Part shown: one piece after another, positions 34,801-44,287 of the stretch
Layout: every line of letters starts with the position of its first letter
Numbering within the stretch: position 1 is the stretch's first letter
Assembly (NCBI GenBank): GCA_029204225.1
Contig: MU832570.1
Span: 1-64,000, forward strand
Length of the DNA: 64,000 nucleotides
DNA from: Diphasiastrum complanatum
Lineage: Eukaryota > Streptophyta > Lycopodiopsida > Lycopodiales > Lycopodiaceae
Reading direction: 5' to 3'
Made by a program: the position numbers and the translations under genes
The notes under the pieces: generated by a model
What the model was told of the DNA's origin: nothing
Seen by the model: the letters and a program-made list of their open reading frames with translations, nothing else
Databases searched by the model: none

Positions 34801-35789
34801 CTATCACCATCAAATGCCATTAAAGATGAAAAATACTCTTTATGATATGTCATATGAGAAGTGGCTCCACTATCAATCCACCAAGGATCAATGTCTCCAT
34901 GATTAGCCAACAAGCAAGATGACATAACAAAAGCATCATTTGAAAGAAGCTCATCCCCACCCTCATCAATAGTTAGATTGGTTTGCTTTTCCCCTTGATC
35001 CCTCTTTTTCTTAAAACAATCACTAGCAAAATGCCCTTTGACTCCACAATAGAAACATTTTAGCTTAGATCTATCCTTCTTTTTGCCAAAAGTAGAGTGC
35101 TCACCTTGGTCTTGCCCTTTAGACCAATTGCTTTTACCTTTGCCCTTGAACTTGCCTTTAGAGAACATTGCCTCCTCTTCTCCTCCTTGAGATGTAGAAG
35201 ATGCTCCCACTCTTGTTTGCAACCTGAATTCTTCAGCCAACAAGACCTCTTGCAAGTCTCCAACACTTGGTAAACATTTTTGGATAGCATAACTTTGAAC
35301 AAGATTAGCATGATCATCCAACAAGCCATTGAGAATCACTTGAACAAGCTCCTCATTATTTATGCCATCATTAATGCATGCTAACTCATCATTCAATGCT
35401 TTAACTCTCAAAACAAAAGCATGTCCATTCTCACTCTTCTTTTGCATACAAGAAAAGATTTGCCTTCTTAAAGTCAACACTCTAGAAGTAGACTTGGATT
35501 CATAAACCTTCTTCAAGGCTTCCCAAGCTTCACTAGATGATGTGCACTTACCAACCTCTTTGATAAGCTCATTTGTCACATTCATCTTGATCATGTGAAG
35601 GGCTTTCTTTGCCCTCTTGTCATACCTCAATTGTTCTTGAGGTGCCAAAGGTCTCTCCTCCACACCTACAACAATATCCATCAACTCATTCATCTCAAGC
35701 AAAGACTCCATCCTTACTTTCCAAGTAGAATAGTTGAGGGAGGTAAGCCTATCATTGCTTTCCAACATGTAGCCTCCATTTGTAGCCAT
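31839..35789 (-). CDS. Copia gag-pol polyprotein, 1316 aa, uninterrupted
   Basis: One ORF encodes the whole polyprotein. Gag (UBN2-like) covers about residues 1-230, and the zinc knuckle C-F-Y-C-G-V-K-G-H-F-A-S-D-C about 245-258. Aspartic protease W-I-D-S-G-A-T is near 304-310. Integrase HHCC is about 439-477, and its core has catalytic D in L-H-S-D-I-H-G (about 502), D in R-S-D-N-G-G-E-Y (about 565) and E in N-G-V-A-E (about 601). The RT has the F-A-P-V-A-K-M region and Y-V-D-D-I-I-L-S-G near 993. RNase H has F-S-D-S-D-F-A-G-D near 1155 and S-S-S-E-A-E-Y. The D-D-E and YVDD residues are all present. The length suits plant Copia elements with gag and pol in one frame. The terminal stop TGA is supplied by the 3' LTR. 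The protein would replicate the element in cytoplasmic particles and insert its cDNA in the nucleus. Confidence 0.97.
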   Translation of the reverse strand: MATNGGYMLESNDRLTSLNYSTWKVRMESLLEMNELMDIVVGVEERPLAPQEQLRYDKRAKKALHMIKMNVTNELIKEVGKCTSSSEAWEALKKVYESKSTSRVLTLRRQIFSCMQKKSENGHAFVLRVKALNDELACINDGINNEELVQVILNGLLDDHANLVQSYAIQKCLPSVGDLQEVLLAEEFRLQTRVGASSTSQGGEEEAMFSKGKFKGKGKSNWSKGQDQGEHSTFGKKKDRSKLKCFYCGVKGHFASDCFKKKRDQGEKQTNLTIDEGGDELLSNDAFVMSSCLLANHGDIDPWWIDSGATSHMTYHKEYFSSLMAFDGDRKVIYTANDGECAIKGIGTIPISLSTNRNIELKDVLLIPSITKNLLSVSQMLDKGFKVEFDGDACLIKKGCSIIAKGKRQGKLFKLDACVVANQVGCMANEQMSIQEVWHKRMGHLNYKALEEIAKKEVVRGLPKSLTCLNHVCEECALSKSHRLPYTRSISRSKMPFSLLHSDIHGVTTISNGGAKMYVTFIDDFSRFCWVYLLKSKDEVFDVFVKFKVAIETQFTTKIKCLRSDNGGEYISNKFKAFCDEHGIKREYTCPRTPQQNGVAERKNRTLCESAKAMRLNANLPKPFWSDALLCANFLCNRWPSVVLEGKTPFEALFGTKPNVKFLRTFGCICYFNITLDDRTKEDPSSRKGIFVGYSEVSKAYRIYVPSIKKVFTSRDVIFDESNIPKVVSSDDGVVATNVLDDNGVDDTLDVDVEEASSSQIPRRTPRHKVKPSRLTYDGKGKQVVDGSNYAFLTSFDVPSCVDEARQKEEWIQAMDLEFEALMKNNTWRLVELPKGKSAIGCKWIFKVKTNQDGSINKLKARLVAKGYAQEHGIDYEETFAPVAKMVSIRVIISLATLYGWDLWQLDISNAFLNGDLEEEVYMEQPESYVSHSKPNHVCFLQKSLYGLKQAPRSWYARLNSFLLSQNFTMSEYDHSLYFRISANDVTILLIYVDDIILSGGNKEDIEDIKKALKKEFEVHDLGLLSYILGIEVIRTSQITFISQEKYAISILNRFHMVDANPIDTPMESHVKLTIRGNERSFEDITLYRKLIGSLIYLTITRPDLSYCVGRLSQFMQDPSIEHWKLGKRILRYISGTKDFGIVYRGSSPNLFGFSDSDFAGDLMDRKSINAHAIFIGDGAISWMSKKQATISLSSSEAEYKALTSCTKEMVWIKRMIMELHLLDFSESPIIFCDNLSAQSLASNPVFHARSKHIEVAYHFVREQVLAKEIKLEHVPSKECVADIFTKALGKDLFFKHRTSLGVLSKSMLKLVEEGV
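31844..31857 (-). promoter_or_regulatory. Polypurine tract of intact Copia
   Basis: On the element strand, purine-rich GAAGAGGGAG sits immediately before the 3' LTR, as required for plus-strand DNA priming. The same GAAGAGGGAG precedes the family-A LTR at 44273-44282. Confidence 0.9.
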
Positions 35790-36386
35790 GTTGCAATGAT
35801 TGATCTCTGATCTTTGACCTGTTCCAATGCACTAAGCACTCTCTTGAATCAACAAATGAAACACAAGAAGAAATCACAAAGATTTGGAACCTAAATCCTT
35901 ACTTTTTCTCTCTTTTCCTCACTTTTTTCTCAATTTTAGCCACTAGTTTTATGATTTCTTGATCAAACCAAGACCAAACCTCAATATACTTGCTTTTCCC
36001 TCACTCCTAAGATTGAAATACACTCTTGAATCATTCAGCAAACTGAAAATCAGAGGGTTACATCAATTTTGAAGTTTTTGACATGAAGAAGCAAGAAATT
36101 GAATCAAAAAACTATATGCTAGAATGGAAAACTAATAGGATCTTGTTGGATCTTGCATCTCCCTCTTTCCAAAACAATTTTTGTCTCCTTATTCTGATAA
36201 GTATAGAGGGAATTCGCCCTACTTCAATTGAAATGCATACAAATGATGTTTTGATCACAAAGATCCAATTTCTACACATAAATCAACAAGATTTTTAGCT
36301 AGAAACTTGATTGGAATGCTACAAAAGCAAACTCGCCCACAAATCTCTTCTAAATCTGGCAAAACCTGCACATTTGGCCGCCTAAT
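35790..36386 (-). other. 5' leader between PBS and gag of intact Copia
   Basis: About 600 nt of untranslated leader on the minus strand with no long ORF, A/T-rich. A leader of this length may carry packaging signals, but none can be named from sequence. Confidence 0.6.
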
Positions 36387-36398
36387 GCTCTGATACCA
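36387..36398 (-). promoter_or_regulatory. Primer-binding site of intact Copia
   Basis: Minus-strand TGGTATCAGAGC directly abuts the 5' LTR and is the standard plant PBS for initiator tRNA-Met. Confidence 0.95.
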
Positions 36399-37051
36399 TG
36401 TGAAAAACTCAGATCCAAAAGATGCTAAAGTTTCATAAAGATCTTGGCCATGGAAGTTATGCACATCTAGATTGAAAAAATGATAGAAATTGTGATGTTA
36501 AGCATACTAAACATCAACTAAACATCAAAATCTGATCATAAGCTTCCACAAACAGAAACTTGCTGTCCCTGTCCGTACTTCAGAGCCTACAACCTGCATT
36601 TCACACGTGTGAAGCCATAGCAACAAAGAAATCACAATTCTAGTGGCTAGAATGCAAGATATGAACAAAAAAGTGAGAGAGAAGAAGATGGATCTTCAAA
36701 GAGCATAACATTCATTCAATAGAATGAAAATGAGATGTGTACATACTCGTGGAGATGGCTATTTATAGCAGCCATAGTGCCTCTTGGCCACTTGTCTTAT
36801 GATAGGCTAAAATTGGGGTCCAATAGGATTCACCCATATACCTAGAAATTTGGTCAAATAGGAATGCACCAAATTATGAGCCAATAGAAGAGCTCCACAC
36901 TCGACCTCTTCTAATTAATGTGACCTCAAAAGTAGTGTACACATACTTTGGGCCTCTACATACATGTATGAACCTATCTCTAACTTTTATTTGGCCATAG
37001 GCCTACAAAATCTCAAGTTAGGAAAATACTACTAGTTGACAATTTTTCACA
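36399..37051 (-). repeat. 5' LTR of intact Copia, with promoter
   Basis: On the element strand the TATA box CTATAAATAG lies at 36769-36760, followed about 160 bp later by TTCACACGTGTGAA (36613-36600), a palindrome around the G-box CACGTG. Upstream (U3) is roughly 280 bp. The LTR ends TTTTTCACA next to the PBS. Confidence 0.93.
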
Positions 37052-37066
37052 GAGGATATGTCAACA

Positions 37067-38072
37067 GAAATACACGAAGTTTGTCGCATTTTCGCTCACT
37101 TTTCATTTTTCGCCTGCTAAGAATTACAAGTAAAATTACAGTGTCGGATTTTTTGCTTTTTAGCGACACTGTCGCCTGTCAGGATTTACGAGTAAATATG
37201 CAGTCACATTTTTCACTTTTTCCAAAGTGCCTCAAATGTTTAGAAAATTACTCTGGCAAAGTGTGGGATTACCCTAAATGGGATTTAAGGACACTGTCGG
37301 GTTTTTTTTTGCAAAAACCCGACGTTGTCGCCTTTTTGCGCCACTGTCGTTTGAGGCAGTTTTAGCTCATTTCTGCAGAAGTGACAGTTTTGGTTCATTT
37401 ATGTAGACGGATTATTAACTGTCAATTTTCACCGCTTATCAATAATCAATTTCTGAGAAGGAACTGGATGAATTCCAGCGGAAACTAGCCAACTGGCAAT
37501 TGCATTTGACGACTTAATTACTTAGTATAAATCAGTTGTTCATACATCTATATTCAAGTCATTATCTGAGATCAACATTGTGAATTGTGAAGGGGCTGAG
37601 TGTTATTACATAACAAAGTATTGTTGTTAGCTCTCTATCAAGCTTTCAAGCTTGAAGTCTCTTGAGCATTCTAGCTCAGTCTTTTAGAGATTTATTTTAG
37701 AGTTGCTATTGCGTTACTGCTTATCAACAGAGCTGCTTATTATCAGACTTATTCTCAGTTACTCAGAGACAACTTAGAGTGCGCGGTTTCTATCCTCTAT
37801 TGTCTTGCACCCATTAGCATCTGATTTTTTTTTCTGAATCAATATTATCTTCTTATTGTTAGAATGCATGCATCTCTGTATTGCTTTTGTAGCTGATAGA
37901 AATTGTCTGAGAATTCACTACTTTATGTTTGGCTAAGTAATCACTTAGTATCTAGCGATTTCAAAGTTAGTTGCTAAAGATTGAACGTGATTTTCATCAC
38001 TATTGCTTTGTTCAATTTTTGATAGGCATTCATGCATTGGAAGTGCATTATATTTCCATCCTATTTCTGACA
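37067..38072 (+). repeat. 5' LTR of family-B Copia (left end missing)
   Basis: At least 1006 bp ending ...TTTCTGACA directly before a perfect PBS. A TATA-like GTATAAATC lies at about 37535. Its first 230 bp match the 15000-15230 region. The left end abuts the family-C LTR at 37066, which probably inserted into or replaced its start. Confidence 0.75.
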
Positions 38073-38084
38073 TGGTATCAGAGC
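38073..38084 (+). promoter_or_regulatory. Primer-binding site of family-B Copia
   Basis: TGGTATCAGAGC follows CA of the LTR with no spacer, matching initiator tRNA-Met. Confidence 0.93.
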
Positions 38085-38255
38085 TTACCTACATGATATC
38101 AGAGCGAAAGCTCTAATACTTGATATCTTTCGCGATATCAAATCGATATCATATTCTTTAGTTCCTTTGGTCGTTTTAGTGTCGAGAATTGATTTTCTAT
38201 TGTTGGCATTACTACATCTTAGCGTCATCAATACAATCGATAGACTAAGTTCTAG

Positions 38256-40800
38256 ATGGAGTCTCAAAGTAAAGCTAGTCTTATCGTAGACAAGCTGAAT
38301 GGATCCAATTATCGTTTGTGGAAAGATGAAGTAAAACGAGTTATGGGATGTTGTTACAGGGTTAGAAGTAAAACCTGAAGATGACACAGAAGACTCAAAG
38401 TGGAAATCAAAAGATGGTAAAGCTTTCGTGTTTATTATCCTCAATATACCAGATACACAAATTGGACAGATAGCTAAAGCTAAAAATTCAAAAGACGTTT
38501 GGGACTTCTTGAACTCACTATATGACGTGAGGGACGGAACTACTAAGTTACATCTACAGAGGAAATTCTTCACAATCAAGATGTCTGATGGTGATTCTCT
38601 TTAGAGTCACATTAACCAGTTTAATAATCTCTTGCAATAGATGGCCGCTGTCGGATCAGTCATAGACGATCAAGATGCAATTATGACATTGCTTTCAAGC
38701 TTGCCCTCTACATATGAGAATTGGGTGATGATCATGTCGACACACTCAGATTTAACTCCTACTAGAGCTATCACTACTATGTTGCTGCAAGAAAACAATA
38801 GAAGAAGTCAAGACACTTTGTCTACTTCCTCCTTTCAAACTCTATATGTCAACAAAGGCTATAAGTGAAAGAAGCAAAAAAGCTCCAAGAAGGCTACATC
38901 GAATCAGAAACAGACTCAAAGTCAAGAACAATCATCAAATCCACAGTCAAAGAAGAAGATGTTTTGCAGGTATTGCAAGCGCAATAACCATGAGATCAAG
39001 GATTGCCAAATTCTCCAAGCAAAGAATGCAGCCAAGCAACCTGATCAACAAGCAAACACAGTTTCATCATCTCCCCAGGTCGACGTGGATGAAGACGCAT
39101 TCATGGTCAAAGATCAAAGCACATTTTTGGATGATTCATGGTTTCTTGATTCTGGAACAACTCAACACATGACCAGTCAACGTGAGATTTTCAACTCCTA
39201 CACGCCTTACAACACAAAGAAATTTGTTCATCTTGGTGACAATAGTACTCACACTATTGAAGGTGAAGGTACTATAAGATTGTGTTTCCAGCATGATCAA
39301 TTCAAACTACTATCAAAGGGCTTATATATTCCTAAACTCTCTACAAATCTGTGATTAGTAAGTAGAACTACAGATTTAGGACATAAGGTAGAATTCGAAT
39401 CTGATCAATGCAAAATTATTGATAGGAGTAATAAGATCCTTACACTCGGTAAAAGACAGGGTTACTTATATAGATTGGCACATTGTTATTTTGAGTCTAG
39501 TCAAGACTTGAACACCTTTGTTCTAGTCAATAAAGCATTACTATGGCAACATCGCTTAGGACACTTGAATTATGCATCTGTTTTGAACATGTCTAGACAA
39601 TCCATGGTTTTTGATCTCGACTATCCTTCTAGTAAGGTCAATCTCCCTGTCTATCATAGCTGCATCTTTGGAAAGCAGGCTAGGATTCCTTTTAGATCAA
39701 ACCATAGGCATGCAACAAAAGGTCTGTTAGATGTTGTTCATATAGATATATGTGGACCTATGAAAAGTTGTTAGATGCAAAGTATTTCATTACTTTTATT
39801 GACAAATTCTCCAGAAGAACAGTTGTTTCATTAAACAGAAATCAGAGGCTTTAATCAAATTTAGACAATTCAAAGAGCATGTTGATAATCAAACTGACAA
39901 ATGAATCAAAGCACTTAGGTCAGATAACGAGGGAGAATACATCTCCACCACATTCAAGGTATTGCCTTAACAACGACATTGAGCAACAATACATTACCTC
40001 CTATTTGCCTCAATCAAATGGTCTTTCTAAGAGAAAGAACAGAACCTTAGTTGAATCGGCAAAGTGATTTATCACATGCGACACTTTCGAAGTCCTTATG
40101 GGCTGAAGCTATTTCAACAACAACCTATATTCAAAACAGATGTCCTACTAAAGATCTCTCAGACAAAACACCATTCGAAGTTTCGACATGTACCAAACCT
40201 TCCTTATCAAACCTACGAGTTTTTGGATGTACTGCTTTTGCACAGATACCTCGTGATCTCAGGAAGAAGCTTGACTTCCAGATCATCAAATGTGTTTTCA
40301 TCAGCTACACTACTTCAGATCAAGCCTACAAGTTGTTCGATCCCATCGAGTCAAAGATATTCCCTAGCCGGGATGTCATCTTCATCGAAGATCAATTTCA
40401 AGACCTCAAAGGAAAGGGTAGTCCCCATGTAACCGGCTTGTCAGATTCTCCTAACATATTGAACTTTCCAGTTCCTCAGTCGACTATTCCCATTGAAGGT
40501 CCAAGCTCATCTACTCTCGACGAACACCATATCAACGACGAATTAGAAGATGATGATGTTGCAGTTCAGCAACTACAGTATGATGGAAATGATCAACTTC
40601 CTCTATTACCCAGAAGATCTTCAAGAGCTAGCAGACCACCTATCAAGTATATCGACGAGTCTGCAGCCTACCTTGTTCAGGAACCAACGTCTATCCAAGA
40701 GGCACTCAGTCAGCCTGATTCAGATATCTGGAAAGAAGCTATGGATAAAGAGTATTAATCTCTTATCAAGAACCAGACATGGACAATTGTCGAATTACCC
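38256..40800 (+). pseudogene. Family-B Copia gag-pol, truncated at the start of RT
   Basis: Reading from ATG at 38256 (MESQSKASLIVDKLNGSN), it shows gag with a stop at about 38343, S-S-L-P-S-T-Y-E-N-W-V (38700) and a knuckle C-R-Y-C-K-R-N-N-H-E-I-K-D-C (38965-39005). The protease follows, W-F-L-D-S-G-T-T (39140), then pre-integrase, and integrase with H-I-D-I-C-G-P and N-G-L-S-K-R-K-N-R. The linker (Arg/Ser-rich, 40080-40730) ends in W-K-E-A-M-D-K-E-Y, stop, and N-Q-T-W-T-I-V-E-L-P. At 40801 it changes directly into the gag of a different family. Stops at about 39354 and 39775 and several frameshifts make it non-functional. RT is missing beyond its first residues. Confidence 0.87.
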
Positions 40801-43196
40801 ATGGCAACCTCAATTGGAGTCATGTTGGAAGCCAATGATAGGCTTACCTCAAGTAACTATTCATTGTGAAAAGTGAGGATGGAATCACTTCGTGAGATGA
40901 ATGATGTTTTGGATATTGTTGTAGGTTTGGATGAGAGACCAACAACAAACAAGATCAAGTGAGGTATGACAAGAGGGCCAAGAATGCTCTAGACATGATA
41001 AAGATGAATGTAACCATTGAGCTTCTAAAGGAACTTGGTAAGTGCACATCATCTTTGGATGCTTGGGATTCATTGAAAAAGCTTTATGAATCCAAGTCTA
41101 CTTTTAGAGTGTTGACTCTAAGAAGGCAAATCTTTTCCTGTTTGCAAAAGAATGAAGAAAGTCCAAGTACTTTTGTTTTGAGGATGAAAGCATTAAATGA
41201 TGAGTTGGCTTGCATTGATGAAAGCATTAAGGAAGGAGAGCTTGTTCAAGTTGTTCTTAATAGCTTGTTGGATGCTCATGCTAACATTGTTCAAAGTATT
41301 TCTATTAAAAAGACTTTGCCAAGTTTGACGGATCTTCAAGAGATCTTGATCAATGAGGAATATAGGCTTCAAGCAAGGTGGACCTACATCGACACTTCAA
41401 GAGGATGCTATGTCCACAAAGGGCAAATTCAAGGGCAAAACGAAAAGTAAGTGGTCTAAAGGGCAAGATCAAGTGGATGCTTCTTCAAGTGGCAAAAAGA
41501 AGGATAGATCAAAGCTCAAGTGCTTCTATTGTGGCATCAAAGGACACTTTGCAAGTGAGTGCTACAAGAAGAAGAGAGATCAAGGAGACAAGCAAGGTAA
41601 TCTTACTCTTGATGAGGATGGTTTGGATGTTCAAGATGCAAATGATGATGCTTTTGTGATGTCTTCATGTATGCTTGCTAATCATGGAGATCTAGATCCT
41701 TGGTGGATTGATAGTGGAGCAAACTTTTCACAAAGAGTATTTCTCCTCTTTGTTGGCAATTGGAGATGACAAGAGGGTGATTTACACGACCAAGAATGTT
41801 CATTTGAAGGATGTCTTGTTTATTCCATCTATTACCAAGAATTTGCTTAGTGTGAGTCAAATGCAAGTGAAGGCCTCAAAGTGGAGTTTGATGGAGATGT
41901 TTGTATGATCAAAAGGAAGGATGTCTTGGTTGAAAAAGGTAAAAGGCAAGGGAAGTTGTTCAAACTAGATGCTTGTGTTATTGTTAACCAAGTTGGATGT
42001 GCTGCAAGGGAGCAAATACCTATTCAATAGGTTTGTCATAGAAGTATGGGACACCTCAACTTCAAGTCATTGGAGGTAATGACAAGAAAGAAGGTTGTGA
42101 TAGGTCTTCCAAGTTCCTTAAGTGGCATCAAACATGTTTGTGAGTCTTGTGCTTTGTCTAAGTCACATAGACTACCTTATACTAGACCTATATCTACATC
42201 TACAAAGCCTTTTCAACTTGTACATTCGGATATTCATGGATTTACTAAAATTAGCAATAGTGGAGCTAAGATGTATGTAGCATTCATTGATGATTTTAGT
42301 AAATTTTGTTGGATCTATCTACTAAAGAGCAACAATGAAGTGTGTGATGTCTTTATCATGTTCAATAATGCAAGGGAGAACCAAGTTTCCACAAGGATCA
42401 AGTTCTTAAGGAGTGACAATGGTGGTGAGTACATATCTACCAAGTTCAAGGGCTTTAGTGATGAGCATGGGATCAAGAGGGAGTATACAACATCGAGGAC
42501 CCCACAACAAAATGGAGTGGCTGAAAGGAATAATAGGACTTTATGTGAAAGTGCTAAAGCCATGAGGTTAAGTGCTAACCTTGACAAACCATTTTTGGAT
42601 CAAGCTTTGTTGTGTGCCAATTTCTTGTGCAATAGGTGGCCGAGTGCTATTTTGGACAGAAGGACACCCTTTGAGATGCTATTCAAGAGGAGGCCGAGTG
42701 TCAACTTTCTAAGATTCTTTGGATGCACATGCTATGTCAACATTACTCTTGATGATGGGACCGAGGAGGATCCATCGTCAAGAAGAGGTATTTTTGTTGG
42801 ATATAGTGAGGTGAGTAAAGCCTACAAGGTTTACATTCCTTCTACTAACAAAGTGATTGTCGGTAGAGATGTCATCTTTGATGAGGGGAAAATTCCAAAA
42901 GTGTCTTCAAGCATGATTGATAAAGGTTTGGATGGATCTAACATTCTTGATGTTGATGTAAAGGATCCTACTTTGGATGGTGATGATGATGGACCTTCAT
43001 CAAGTCAAAAGCCAAGGAGAACATCAAGGGAAAGACAAGTACCTGCAAGGCTCACATATGATGAAAAGGGTAAGCAAGTAGTTTCTAGAAATTATGTTGT
43101 TTTTATAACCTCTTTTGATGAACCTACAAGTGTAGATGAGGCAAGGAAAGAAGAGGAGTGGATCCAAGCAATGGATCTTGAGTATCAAGCTCTTAT
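40801..43196 (+). pseudogene. Family-A Copia element, right copy: gag, protease, integrase
   Basis: It starts exactly at the gag ATG (MATSIGVMLEAND) with no leader or 5' LTR of its own. A stop and frameshift disturb gag near 40869 and 40960. Gag helices (40959-41380), zinc knuckle C-F-Y-C-G-I-K-G-H-F-A-S-E-C (41521-41565) and protease W-W-I-D-S-G-A (41700) are followed by a frameshift. The integrase is open from 42046 to the linker, with H-S-D-I-H-G, R-S-D-N-G-G-E-Y and N-G-V-A-E. Compared with the intact Copia it keeps the same domain order and about 70-80 percent similar residues by eye, up to D-L-E-Y-Q-A-L-I-K. RT should start here but does not. Confidence 0.88.
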
Positions 43197-44080
43197 TAAG
43201 AGTGGAACGTCTTTTGGAGGATCTTCTTGTATAGATGATGCTATGCAAGTGGATGGATGTTATCTTGATGTAAAATCAAGTAATGGATCTAGAAAAAAAA
43301 ATTTGTTCAATGACTATGATGGTCAAGTTGAAGATCAAGAGGTTGATCTCAAAGGGCTTCAACTAGTCAAACGGGAAGTTGGCAATTTGGAGCTAGTGAA
43401 GAGCATCAAAGGAGAGGTAATTGGCAAAGATGTTATGGATTTGTTTTTGCAGCTTATTGAAGACTCAATTAAGGTCAAAGGAGCATCAAAGAAGTGATTT
43501 TCAAGTCTGCTTTACTTGCTCTATCTCATGTTTGAGCATTTTCATGTGGATATGGTCAACAAACTAGTTACATTGGTGAGCATCATTTTGATGTTGGATT
43601 TGTACTAGATTTTTTGGCTGGTTTTGTTGATGAAAATGAAGCTATTGGAGGTTCATTATGTCACTCATTCATGTCCAAGTCATCAAGTGGTGATGGCATC
43701 TTATGGCAAGATGGAGATGGAGGCTCATTCATGGAGTGTCATTGTGGATACATGGCAACAAAGGACAAAGGAGGAGGAGACATGCAAGAAAATGTTGATC
43801 ACTCACATTTATTGTTTTTTTGCTATATTTTTTCAAAGAGTTCAGAGTTGAAAACATGGTGGAATCATTTCATTTACATTCTATTTGATTCTTCATGTAT
43901 TAGTTACTTCTTGACATGTAAAATTGATGTAAGAAATAGTGAAGCATCCCAAGTGGACACTATTCTCTATATCAATTATGGTTGTTTCTATTTTGAGCAT
44001 TACATGATCATTGGAAGGAGATCTATTCTTAGGAAGAAGATCATTCTTATGATGGATCAAAGTTCTATGATCAAAACTAT
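43197..44080 (+). other. Non-Copia segment replacing RT and most of RNase H (family A)
   Basis: After A-L-I-K-S-G-T-S the integrase frame continues for about 100 codons of unrelated sequence (D-D-A-M-Q-V-D-G-C-Y, N-L-E-L-V-K-S-I-K-G, G-K-D-V-M-D-L-F) to a stop at 43495-43497. It goes on as 43500-44080, with a stretch A-G-F-V-D-E-N-E-A-I-G-G-S-L in another frame. No YVDD or other RT motif occurs. The stretch to about 43690 is shared with the 61.3-61.7 kb region and its start with 15356-15690. Origin unknown; a captured host fragment is one option. Confidence 0.8.
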
Positions 44081-44287
44081 GCTAGGAGCAAGCATGTTGA
44101 GGTGCAACAACATTTTGTGAGGGAGCAAGTCATTGCAAAGGAGGTGGAGCAACAACACGTGTCCTCAAGGGAATGTGTAGCTGATATCTTCACCAAAGCA
44201 GTGGGAAAGGACTTGTTCATGAAGCATAGGACATCACTTGGAGTGTTATCAAAGTCTATGGTAAAACTAGTTGAAGAGGGAGTGTGA
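44081..44287 (+). pseudogene. Family-A RNase H C-terminus
   Basis: Copia sequence resumes as Y-A-R-S-K-H-V-E-V and runs 69 codons to L-V-E-E-G-V and a TGA at 44285-44287, matching the last residues of the intact polyprotein (K-H-I-E-V-A-Y-H-F...). The final Val codon and stop overlap the first five bases of the LTR, as in the intact element. Confidence 0.9.

Larger units (their letters stand above)
31186..37056 (-). mobile_element. Full-length Ty1/Copia retrotransposon, structurally intact
   Basis: The element spans 31191-37051 and is flanked by a perfect 5-bp duplication GAGGA (31186-31190 and 37052-37056). Two LTRs of 653 bp each (31191-31843 and 36399-37051) begin TGTGAAAAA and end TTTTTCACA in top-strand reading. 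In element (minus) order it has a 5' LTR, PBS (36387-36398), a leader of about 600 bp, a single gag-pol ORF (35789-31839), a purine-rich tract (AGTTGAAGAGGGAG, 31844-31857) and a 3' LTR. By direct comparison the LTRs differ at one position. All hallmarks of a recent insertion are present, and the element could be autonomous. Confidence 0.96.

Noticed and set aside
31828-35810. Plus-strand ORFs across the intact Copia
   Set aside because: All are antisense shadows of the 1316-codon gag-pol ORF.
38073-38084. TGGTATCAGAGC considered as the end of a tRNA gene
   Set aside because: No cloverleaf upstream; it is the complement of tRNA-Met used as a PBS next to an LTR.
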